39,076 nt of DNA from NCBI GenBank assembly GCA_017454165.1, contig JAFTDN010000094.1, positions 1 to 39,076 on the forward strand, written 5' to 3'. A model generated the notes under the pieces. The model was not told the origin of the DNA and ran no database searches. It worked only from the letters and a program-made list of their open reading frames with translations. This DNA is from Bacteroidales bacterium. Its GTDB lineage: Bacteria; Bacteroidota; Bacteroidia; Bacteroidales; Tenuifilaceae. A program made the translations under genes and the position numbers. Positions 1-9,100 of this stretch are shown here, piece after piece; within the stretch, counting starts at the first letter, position 1, and each line of letters begins with the position of its first letter.

Positions 1-396
1 ATCGGCATTCTGCTCCACAACGCCCGATTGCTTGAGCCCCTCTACGAAAAGACGCGAGCTGCCCTGCATGATGGGCAGCTCAGGGCCATTCACCTGCACC
101 AGGGCGTTGTCGACTCCCATGCCCGTGAGGGCGGCCAGCATGTGCTCCACCGTGCTCACGCGGGCGTTCGGGTTGTCCTTCAGCCCGATTGTGGTGCCGC
201 GTGAGGTGTCTATCACATTGTCGGCCAAAGCTTTTATGACGGGTTGCCCTTCGAGGTCGATGCGCTGGAAGGCAATGCCTGCGTTGGGCTCGGCGGGGAG
301 CACTGTGACCTCTACGTTTACGCCCGTGTGGAGGCCTCTCCCATTGAACGATGCGGGTTTATCTATGGTCTGCTGCTTGTCGGTATGCTGTTCCAT
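1..396 (-). CDS. lpxC: LpxC, UDP-3-O-acyl-GlcNAc deacetylase (N-terminal part)
   Basis: The protein is the zinc deacetylase that carries out the committed step of lipid A synthesis in the cytoplasm. The visible part contains the family's opening motif FNGRGLHTG, then NVIDTSRGTTIG and the zinc-site segment STVEHMLAAL, followed by GVDNALVQVNGPELPIMQGS. The gene runs off the window's left edge after about 132 codons. In Bacteroidota LpxC is commonly fused to FabZ; the fusion point would lie outside the window, so this cannot be tested. I chose the ATG at 396 (MEQHTDKQ); an in-frame ATG at 426 would add ten residues. It lies 118-148 bp downstream of lpxD on the same strand, so co-transcription is likely. 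Confidence 0.9.
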   Translation of the reverse strand, partial: MEQHTDKQQTIDKPASFNGRGLHTGVNVEVTVLPAEPNAGIAFQRIDLEGQPVIKALADNVIDTSRGTTIGLKDNPNARVSTVEHMLAALTGMGVDNALVQVNGPELPIMQGSSRLFVEGLKQSGVVEQNAD

Positions 397-543
397 GTGT
401 AAGCGCGATGGCTGTTTAGGCTGCATAAAAATAGCGGCGCAAGTTAGCAAAAAATTGGCATTTCAAGACCATAGTTAGCACTAAAACGCACCAACATAGA
501 GCTACACTATGACCATATTGCGCTATAAATAAGCACAATAGCC

Positions 544-1584
544 CTATTCCTCTTTGGATTTCAGCTTGGACACCATGCGCTCCAGCTCGCCGAGGCGGCG
601 GGCCAGCTCGGGCAGGTTTTTGTATACGGCCACCACGCGGCGCTCCTTGCTCACGTCCTGGGCTACCATGCCGAATATGGTGGAGTTGGGCTTCACATCG
701 CCCGATATGCCCGACTTGGCGCCGCACCTCACCCCATCGCCGATTTTGGTATGGGGGGTGATGCCCACCTGGCCGCCGAACATGCAGTTCTTTCCTATGG
801 TGGTGGTGCCCGCCACACCGCACTGGGCGGCCATCACGGTGTTCTCGCCCACCTCTACGTTGTGGGCGATGTGCACGTGGTCGTCGAGCTTTACTCCCCT
901 GCGTATGTAGGTGGAGCCCATGGTGGCCCTATCGACCGTGGCATTGGCACCTATCTCCACGTAATCCTCAATCACCACGTTGCCTATTTGGGGAATCTTG
1001 CGGAAGTTGGCCCCCTCCTGGGGGGCGAACCCGAAGCCATCGGCCCCTATCACCGCGCCAGCATGTATGGTGCAGCGGCTACCGATGTGGCAGCCATCGT
1101 ATATTTTGGCTCCGGGGTATATCACCGTGCCCTGGCCAACGTGCACATTGCGGCCTATGTAAACCTGAGCGAAGATTTTGGCATCCTGCTCCACCTGTGC
1201 GCCATCGGCGATGTAGGCGAAGGCCCCCACGTAGGTGTCGGGGTGCACCTGGGCCGAGGAGCTGATGTACGAGGGCTGCTCCACTCCATTGGTTGGCAGC
1301 TGCGCCTGGGCGTAAAGGTCGAGCAGCTGGGCGAAGGCACCGTAAGCATCGGGCACACGGATGAGCGTGGCCCGCACAGGCTGCTCGGCCTCAAAGTTGC
1401 TGTTCACCAGCACTATCGAGGAGTGGGTGGTGTATATATAGGGCGTATATTTGGGATTGGCCAAGAACGAGAGCGCTCCCTCAAATCCCTCCTCGATTTT
1501 GGCCACGGTGTTCACTTTGGCGTTGGGATCGCCCTCTACGCTGCCGCCCAAGAATTGGGCTATCATCTGCGCGGTAAATTCCAT
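544..1584 (-). CDS. lpxD: LpxD, UDP-3-O-acylglucosamine N-acyltransferase
   Basis: LpxD adds the N-linked acyl chain to UDP-3-O-acylglucosamine in lipid A synthesis and works as a cytoplasmic trimer. The 346-aa product has the usual LpxD length. A short N-terminal uridine-binding domain ([14 protein letters not shown] onward) is followed by a left-handed beta-helix of hexapeptide repeats (for example [39 protein letters not shown]). The catalytic histidine segment appears as [18 protein letters not shown], and a C-terminal helix ends the protein ([20 protein letters not shown]). The open frame continues up to 1644, but a TAnnTTTG promoter at 1607-1614 sits inside that extension, so I place the start at the ATG at 1584. 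lpxC follows on the same strand, the order usual in Bacteroidota lipid A clusters. Confidence 0.95.
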   Translation of the reverse strand: MEFTAQMIAQFLGGSVEGDPNAKVNTVAKIEEGFEGALSFLANPKYTPYIYTTHSSIVLVNSNFEAEQPVRATLIRVPDAYGAFAQLLDLYAQAQLPTNGVEQPSYISSSAQVHPDTYVGAFAYIADGAQVEQDAKIFAQVYIGRNVHVGQGTVIYPGAKIYDGCHIGSRCTIHAGAVIGADGFGFAPQEGANFRKIPQIGNVVIEDYVEIGANATVDRATMGSTYIRRGVKLDDHVHIAHNVEVGENTVMAAQCGVAGTTTIGKNCMFGGQVGITPHTKIGDGVRCGAKSGISGDVKPNSTIFGMVAQDVSKERRVVAVYKNLPELARRLGELERMVSKLKSKEE

Positions 1585-1606
1585 CGTTTGCGGGTTTACT
1601 ACATGG

Positions 1607-1614
1607 CAAAGATA
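1607..1614 (-). promoter_or_regulatory. -7 promoter element of lpxD
   Basis: Minus-strand TATCTTTG fits the Bacteroidota consensus TAnnTTTG and lies 23 bp upstream of the chosen lpxD ATG. No convincing -33 TTTG was seen. This element argues against the longer upstream start. Confidence 0.6.
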
Positions 1615-1756
1615 CATCAATTCGCCAAACGGCCCCGCATACATGCTGTTTTTTATGCAGATGTTCTATAGTGCCATTGGCACCCCTGACGGATTAGCCC
1701 CGTGCACCCACGCGAAGTACGCAGGACTGGAATGAGTGCTGAACATTCGGTGGATG

Positions 1757-1984
1757 CTGAGCTTGTCGAAGCCCCATAGCAGGCGGAGCCTTCGACAAGC
1801 TCAGGCTCCGAGTCGGGCGCAGGCTCCTCGCTACGACGTGGGCGGATGGTGGTGTTGCAGCCCTACAGGCTGCATGTTCATTGCGCAACACCCCGCCTTG
1901 GGCGATGCCCAAGGCAGTATATGTTGCAGCGCTCCGCGCTGCTCCCCAAAATGAGAGGCGAACCCATGCGAGTTCGCCTCTCAT
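1757..1984. repeat. cluster of palindromic dispersed repeats
   Basis: This intergenic stretch (the gap is 1585-2027) is packed with hairpin-forming units. Arms CTGAGCTTGTCGAAG (1757-1771) and CTTCGACAAGCTCAG (1790-1804) form a 15-bp inverted repeat. The following units are TGCAGCC/GGCTGCA (1856-1874), GCCTTGGGC/GCCCAAGGC around a 3-nt loop (1895-1915), GCAGCG/CGCTGC (1926-1942) and ATGAGAGGCGAAC/GTTCGCCTCTCAT (1951-1984). The last unit recurs in variant form at 3061-3094, and the TTCGACAAGCTCA core recurs inside the coding sequence near 3276-3390. I see no credible gene here. Any of the hairpins could also end transcription of the DUF2807 gene that reads into the region. Confidence 0.8.
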
Positions 1985-2027
1985 TCCACGCAGTCGTAAA
2001 ACGCAATACTTATGAGCGTTTCAAGTT

Positions 2028-2693
2028 CTACAAACCTAAAACTACGAGGTTGTCGATGTTTACACGACCAACGCCATCCTCCTGAACGGTTAGGTTCTGG
2101 GTGGAGCCCCAGATATAGACGGAGCCGACGCCGTCCGCCTTAACGGTAAGGTTGTTACGGCACTCCACATTGAGCTCGGCCTTGCCAACACCCGACACCG
2201 ACACATCGGCATTTTCGCACTGCAAACCAAGACCACTAAAATTGCCCACACCGCTGCTTCGCAGCTCAAAGTTCTCGCATTGCAGGTCGGACAAACTGAT
2301 TTTACCTACCCCATCGAGCCGCACATATAGGTCGTGGTTGAGCTGCACCCCCATGGCTGTAAAACTTCCTGCCCCGCTGAGCACAACGCGGCTGATGTCG
2401 GGCACGGAGATAACAATCCGCACATCGCTTGATGCATTCACCACGCCAACACCATCTTTTGAATCGATGAGCAGCTCGCCGTTCTGAACCTTATAGCGGA
2501 GCCTTTTAACCATTTTGCGCGAACCGCTGATATGAATTGTGCTCTCGTTGGCCTGCATAAACACGATATTGCCGTAGGCTTCGGACTTCATGCAATCGAA
2601 AGACCTCAGGGTATCGCGAATATCGACCTCGGTGTCGTCCTTACAACCTGCAAACGCTAGCAGAGCTAGGAATAGAATCACTTTTGACTTCAT
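2028..2693 (-). CDS. DUF2807 (GIN domain) putative lipoprotein
   Basis: The 221-aa product begins MKSKVILFLALLAFAGCKDD, a short lipoprotein signal with lipobox FAGC, so it should be lipid-anchored in the envelope. The mature part is a repetitive beta-solenoid of about 20-residue turns with a recurring GVG motif (SGVGNFSGL, SGVGKAEL, DGVGSVYIWG, DGVGRVNI). That is the pattern of DUF2807, the putative auto-transporter adhesin head GIN domain common in Bacteroidota. The cellular role of the family is poorly known. The open frame extends to 2729, but the TATCTTTG promoter at 2727-2734 overlaps that end, so I use the ATG at 2693. The gene stands alone between two repeat-rich spacers. Confidence 0.85.
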   Translation of the reverse strand: MKSKVILFLALLAFAGCKDDTEVDIRDTLRSFDCMKSEAYGNIVFMQANESTIHISGSRKMVKRLRYKVQNGELLIDSKDGVGVVNASSDVRIVISVPDISRVVLSGAGSFTAMGVQLNHDLYVRLDGVGKISLSDLQCENFELRSSGVGNFSGLGLQCENADVSVSGVGKAELNVECRNNLTVKADGVGSVYIWGSTQNLTVQEDGVGRVNIDNLVVLGL

Positions 2694-2726
2694 TGCTGTA
2701 TGCTTTAGTTCTCTGAATTGATACGG

Positions 2727-2734
2727 CAAAGATA
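2727..2734 (-). promoter_or_regulatory. -7 promoter element of the DUF2807 gene
   Basis: Minus-strand TATCTTTG lies 33 bp upstream of the ATG at 2693 and decides that start. The rest of the gap (2740-3060) is AT-rich at first, then holds an imperfect hairpin near 2850-2881. I see no gene in it. Confidence 0.6.
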
Positions 2735-3060
2735 GCGTCTTTATTTTACCCCCCCCTTATTAGTATTTTTTAACTATATACCAATTCATTAAACCATTGA
2801 TTGTTATATATTTAACTACCATGCGGGCGTTTTTTGCGCATGATATATCTGGGGAGACGCAAGGCTATGCGTATCTCCCCCAAAATCCTACGCACGCTTG
2901 CGCAGATGCACAGACGCGATTCGCCGCGTCCTGATCGTAAATGAGCAACGTTTTCGGGGGCACGAACTATAGGACAGACGCTTCCAAACATCCGTAACAT
3001 GGACAAAGGGGAATGTTTATGCGAGGACTGTGGCCGCACACACCTCAACGCTTACCCCAA

Positions 3061-3094
3061 AGGAGAGGCGAACCCCGTAGGGTTCGCCTCTCCT
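3061..3094. repeat. palindromic repeat, second copy of the GAGAGGCGAAC family
   Basis: AGGAGAGGCGAACCC (3061-3075) and GGGTTCGCCTCTCCT (3080-3094) form a perfect 15-bp inverted repeat with a 4-nt loop. The core GAGAGGCGAAC/GTTCGCCTCTC is the same as in the unit at 1951-1984. The flanking and loop bases differ but still pair. Confidence 0.8.
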
Positions 3095-3148
3095 TCGTTT
3101 GCGGCTGCGATAATATCACAGCCCTACATTCTGTCTTCTGCCTTCTGA

Positions 3149-3170
3149 CAAGGGGTATACATACCCCTTG
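3149..3170 (-). terminator. hairpin after the B12 operon, possible terminator
   Basis: CAAGGGGTAT (3149-3158) and ATACCCCTTG (3161-3170) form a 10-bp inverted repeat with a 2-nt loop, starting 7 bp past the stop codon of the 2,039-aa gene. There is no T-run after it on the minus strand, so factor-independent termination is not certain. Confidence 0.4.
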
Positions 3171-3176
3171 CATTGG

Positions 3177-6100
3177 CTACAGCCGCACCACCTTAGCCAC
3201 GGCGTTGCCCACGCGGATGATGTACACACCTGCGGGCAGACCGCTCAGGTCGATGCGGATGCGACCTGCGGCGGGGGCTGAGCCTGCCGAAGCCCGCATG
3301 GGCACTCGCAGCATCAGCTGCCCGTTGATGCTGTACACCAGCACCTCGGCGGCGGCACCTTCAACGGTGCCTTCGACAGGCTCAGGCACCGTTAGCCACA
3401 GCTCGCCCATGGTGGGGTTCGGGTAGGCGCTCAGGCTCTCGCGCTCGATGTTACGTAGGCCGGTGCTGGGGGTCTTGATCAGCTCCACCTTCTCCTGCCT
3501 ATCCGCAGACAGCACCACCTCGCCGCTCTTCGGCTCGTAGCCGCTGAGTTCAACGGTGTAGGCGTACCGACCGGGCACCAGCGTATCGATGGCACTGCCC
3601 TTGGCATCGGTGGTGAACTCCTTGCCATCGAGCGTTACCTTGGCACCAGCCAGCGGCTTGGCATCCGCATCAACCACGCTGATGGTGAGTTCGTAGCGAA
3701 TGAGCTCGAACTGAGCCACAAAGATGGTGTCGTCGATATTCGCATCGATGATGTCGGCACGGGTAGCCTCGGTGCGGCCATCGTTCCAGCGCACGAACCT
3801 GTAGCCCTCATCGGCGGTAGCGGTTACGGCCTCGGTGGCTACGCCCCTATCCACTGTCTGGGTGGCAGGACCATCGATGCGGCCATTGGCGGCGGCCAAA
3901 TAATCTACGCGTATCTGCTTGATGAACTCGGCCTCGATGGTCATATCGCTGGTTACGTTTTCCTCCATGCGGATGGCCTCGGTGCGGCCATCGCTCCACT
4001 GCACAAAACGGTAACCCTTGTTGGGCACAGCCGTTACGGCGATGCCATTCTGTCCTTCAACCACGCTCTGCTGGGCTGCGCCGCTGATGCTGCCGCCCTC
4101 GGTGGCCGTGTATAATAGCGTATAGATGGTGGTATTTTCGGGTACAAACTCGGCGGTTACGCTGACGTTCTCCTCCACATTGACATCGATACGTGGGTTG
4201 TCGGTGCGACCATCGCTCCAACGTAGGAACTTGAAGCCCACCTCAGGCACTGCAGCCACCTCGACACCGCTCAGACCATGGGGTACGTTCTGCGTGGCCG
4301 CGCCGCTAATGCTGCCGCCATTGGTGGCCGTGTAATTGAGCGTATAGGAGCCAACCCGTACTATAATATCGAACGCCTCGGCACCAGCCGATTGGTCGAA
4401 TGGGGTGCAGGTGAGCGTTGCTACGCCATTGGCCAAGGCAGTTAGGGTGTGCTTGGTGGTGTGCTGACCAACGCCACCGGCCACCTCAACAGCGCAAGTC
4501 GCATCGACAATGCCCGATGCGCTATAGGTAAATTCCAGACGCTGCTCAGTGGCATTGGCAGGGTTAAATGCCAGCTGTGCGCCCAAGTCTAATTCATCAC
4601 CAGCGTTGAGGTGTAGCTCGCTGGGGCCGCTCACCGCCAATAGGGGGTGCTTGTAAACGAAGGTAACCGTAACTTCGCGCACCAGTTCGGGGTTGCTCAC
4701 GCTGCGTACACGGAATCGTGCTTCGCCCGCTTTGCTGGGCACTATACCGTTGGAATGGAGCGGGTCGAACACCGCCACATCGGGGGTAAGCGACTCCCAT
4801 TCGAGTTCGGTATTGCTTGCATTCTCTGGCGCAAAGCTAAGCACATAGCCATGATCCTTATCTGCCATATCAACTTCGCTGATACCCACATATTTATCGT
4901 TAAGCGCATTCCACTTCTCGATGGTCCATGTGGCGGGCACAAGCACGCTGAAATCGGTGAGCGGTACAAAGGCCGATATTACCTTGAAGTCGAGCTTCAG
5001 GTCGGAGTCTTTCATCTCCACGGTAAGCACATACTCACCCGTCATCCACAAGGAGAAGCTATTGTCTAGGATATGCACCTTATCGCTATCGGCTATGCGA
5101 TACGATGACACGGGCAGCTCAACCCAATCGGTTGCGTTGGCATAACGGCCCTTCACGGTGATGTAGGTGCGCTCGTTGCCCTGCACGGTGTATGGGTTAT
5201 CCATCGACAGTTCGGTAGTGCCAACATAAGCCTTAATCTCCTCTATTGCGCTGGCCACCACCCTAAGGGTGAACGATAACGTTTTGGTAACACCGTTTTG
5301 GATGTAGGGAATGGTTATCTGACGGCCCTCTGTGGTAGTACGAGGATTGAAACGACAGTTGGTGAAGTCATCGCTCCACTGGTCGAGCCAGTAGTGCCAG
5401 CCACCCTGCAACGTTTCTTCGCGACCCTCCCACTTATCCAAAACCGTGCATCCCTCGCCCTCGAAGTAGAAGCGACCAGTATTGAGCACGTTGAGTTCCA
5501 TGATGTTGTTGCCATCGAGCAGCTGCTTATGCCCGCCAGTGTGCACAAAGTACACCGTGGGAGCCGATACCGCAGCGGCAACCGTTACATCGCATGTGGC
5601 CGTATGGCCACCATCTTTGGAGGTTACAGTGATAGTAGCCGAACCAGTCCCCACGGCGGTTACTACGCCGTCCGCAACGGTAGCTACAGAAGCATTGTTA
5701 CTACTCCACTCCACCTGCTTGTTGGAGGCATCGGCAGGGGCGAACACTGGAATTAAGGTAAACTGTTCACCAACAGTAAGTTGCTTGGATGTTTCGCTCA
5801 GCGACACCCCGCTTAGCCCAATGGGATCGGCACTAAGTGTCTCCTCCACTATGATGCGGATACGCTGCTGTTCGCCATTATCGGTGCGGGTGGCAACTAG
5901 CACAAATGTGCCATATTTCCTAGCTTCGGAACACCATTTAGTTTTCTCATTGCCAGCCCAATACTGGTTATCATCCTCCCAAACAACCTCTTCGTTGTTG
6001 TCCTCCAACGACCACGTAACCTCGTAGTTCGAGAACACATGGATGTAGCCACCGCCCCAGGTGATACGCGCCTGAGGTATTATAGCATGGAAATAACCGC

Positions 6101-9100
6101 CATTGCTGAGCGGGGACGTATTTTCGCAGCTGTTGTTCGAGTGCATGGCCACGCCGCCCACAAGCGTCCACTCGGCGGGCGTTACAGTCAGGTGCAGCGT
6201 TACGGTGCTGTCGCAGCCGTTGGCAGCAGTGAAGGTTTGCACATAGTCGCCGCTGGTGGCGTACTCCTGACCGTTCCAGGTGTAGCTACCCACAGCATCA
6301 ATCGTAAACTCATGGGTTACAGGCTGGTTGATGGTTAGGCGCAGCGTTTTAACATGGTCGGCCCCGCAGTGAGTTTGCCCGTTGATGGTATAGATACCGC
6401 TCTCGGTGTAGGTGTTGCCCTCCCACTCATAGCTGCCGCAGACATTCACGGTGTAGGAGTCCATCACATCTTGACACTCGGCAGTTTTTTGCACCTTTAC
6501 GCGAATATCGGGCAACGCGCCAAACCAAGCGGGATGCAGATTTGCCGTAAAGTTCGGAGCACGACCCTCGGAGGGCGACACATTGCGATGGTTTCCGTAG
6601 GGGTCGCCAAAACCTCCCGATTTGATAGTGCCGTCAGTAATGATGAAGCTATTCGAGGCATCTACGTCCCAATCGGCAGGAATGGTTAGCTTAAACTTTT
6701 TAGCAGTCGAAGCGAAGCTATACTGCCCCCCATTGGCGGTATGGTTTCCTGCAGGAGAGGTATATTCCACCTGAGCGCTCATGTTGTAAGTCCCAGCCTG
6801 CTTGTTGGCTGGATGGTATAACCCGCCGAGCAGAATTTCAACCTGGTCGCCTGGTATTACGGGCTTACCGTTGTTGGTAAGATTGGTGATGGTGAACTCG
6901 GCCTGCTTGGCGGTGAGCACCTGATAGTCCGACACTCCTTGGGCGTTGGTTAGACGCACAATGCTGCGCCCGTGAGTTAGCAGCACTGTGTAGCTACCAT
7001 CGGCATTGGGCTGTACGGTTTCAAAACCATCGTAGGTGGCCATATTTGCACCCAGAGTGGGCTTGGCAATAGCCACGCTGGCCACTCCTGTGGGCTTAAA
7101 GGTGTAGGAGTAGCCCTGATCGGGGGCTAAATAGTAGAACACATCGTGCTCGGCATCTACTGCATCGCCGGCCAGCTTGTGCTGAGTGGTATTGCGCCCC
7201 TCGTTGATGAGCATATTCGACGTGATGCCCGAAGGCTGATCGCCCACCGTAACCACGAACACACCCGTATTCTCGGGCCATATAGCCCCATTCAGACTCC
7301 CCGCAGCAAATGCTGTAGGAAGAGCGGAGTTACGTTGGTACTGCTCTAAATAGATGGCATCGTAGGAAACCAGCACTATGGCAGTACCGTTGCCCACGGC
7401 CTTAACAGTGCTAATACCATTAACATCTTCCACGCGCACCACGCTGTTGTCGGGCTGGCCGTTGGCGTTGAGCACGGTATAGTGATAGTCGGGGTCGATG
7501 AAATAGTTGTTGATGGTGTTCTCCACCAACTGCCAGTTGCGCTGGGCAAGCATTTTATGCTCACCGCCCACATTCATGCGCAGGTGGTGGCGCTCATTGA
7601 TATTCAGGAATATATCGGCCACCTTTGAGCCGCTCACCTCACGGTCAACGAATGTGGGCGCAACTCGATTCATGTCTGCTTCGGTAAATACAAGCGTGGG
7701 ACGCTTGGTGGCATCGCTGTTCATGTAGAAAATGCCACCGTGGGTGAGCTTACCAGGCTGCGACACGCGATAGTTATACTGCGTGTTGTTGGCCAAACTG
7801 TAGGCATACACGGTTTTGCCACCGCTGGTGCTCACGCTCTCGGGCTGCACCTCGACAAAGGGTACGTAGTGCTTGGGCTTTGTGCCCACAAACACGCTCA
7901 CGCCCTCGGGCACGGTGATGTTGTAGTTGCCTCCCATGGTTATTTCGCCCGACACATCGCCGTTACTGTTCAGCGTGCCATTAAGCGTTTTGGTCATGTA
8001 GCCTGCGGCCTGCTTAGCGGCACTGGGGACAAGTTTCACCACGTAGGTATCGCCATTGAGCAGCAGGAATGTAGCGCGACCAGCGGTATTGCTGCTGCCC
8101 ATGGTGGAGGTACGCACGGTGGCATCGGAGCCAGAAAGGCTCTCCAGCTCTATGGTGTAGTCGGTTCCTAACGTCCAACCGCTGTTGGTGGCCCAAGTGG
8201 TGGCCGTATAAATGCCGATGGTCTGCGAGGCTTCGTTGGTGATTTCTATGTCGATGCTGCCATTCACGGTGCTGCCATCTTGCGCATAGCCCGTAAGGGT
8301 GTATGTGCCAGGCAGGGTGCTAAAGTTATATACACCAGGTCCCCCAGGCCCCGGACGGGTGGGTTGCCCCACGTTCACCTCCACGCCTGTAGCCTTGTTG
8401 CGCAGCTTCATGGTGGTGCTCACGGGGTTCATGTTGATGCGCACCGAAACGGGAGTAAGCACTTCGGGTTCGAGCATCTCCAGACGGTCCATGCAGCAGT
8501 AGGCGGCGGTATTGATGCCGTAAGGAGGGTTTTGGTCGGAGCCATCGTAGCGGAAGTAGATGCTTACCACCTCACCAAGCGCCCGCAGGTCCCAGTACTC
8601 CCAACGGTCGCTCGCCTGTAGATTTTCTACTCCGCCCGGCCCATTCCAAGCCAGCATGTAGGTGGTTGAGCTCTCGGTACCATCGGCGTGCACACCGTAG
8701 GCGGTGATGGAAAAAAAGTCGCCAGGCTGGTCGAGCGGACGGGAAAAGCCATCGCCCTGAGCAAAACCCCAGTATGGCCACGGGTGGTTGCAGATGTATA
8801 TGCCCAGTGCCTGCCGGGCCACGCCATCGGCCAGATCAATCTGCTGGTTGGGCTCGTATCCAGCCGATGGGTTTACGCTGCCGAACATGATTAGGTATGG
8901 AATGCCCTGTTCGGCCTCTACACCCCCGAGGGCATCCTTCACCACCCGTCCGTTGACATCGGTCTTGATGCCACCACCAGCCATGCAGCCCCATTGGTTT
9001 TCTACCCAGTTAGTGCTGCCGCCATTGCCATAGTTGGCGACATCGCCGCTGGTGCACACGGTGAAGCCCTCCCAGTAGAAACCGCCATAGGAGTCGCTCA

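Noticed and set aside
751-1671. 306-codon plus-strand open frame opposite lpxD
   Set aside because: It is low-complexity His/Gly/Val-rich sequence mirroring the hexapeptide repeats of lpxD.
2812-3048. 78-codon minus-strand frame in the spacer before the giant gene's end
   Set aside because: Arg/Ser-rich with no recognisable motif and no promoter; it overlaps a hairpin segment.
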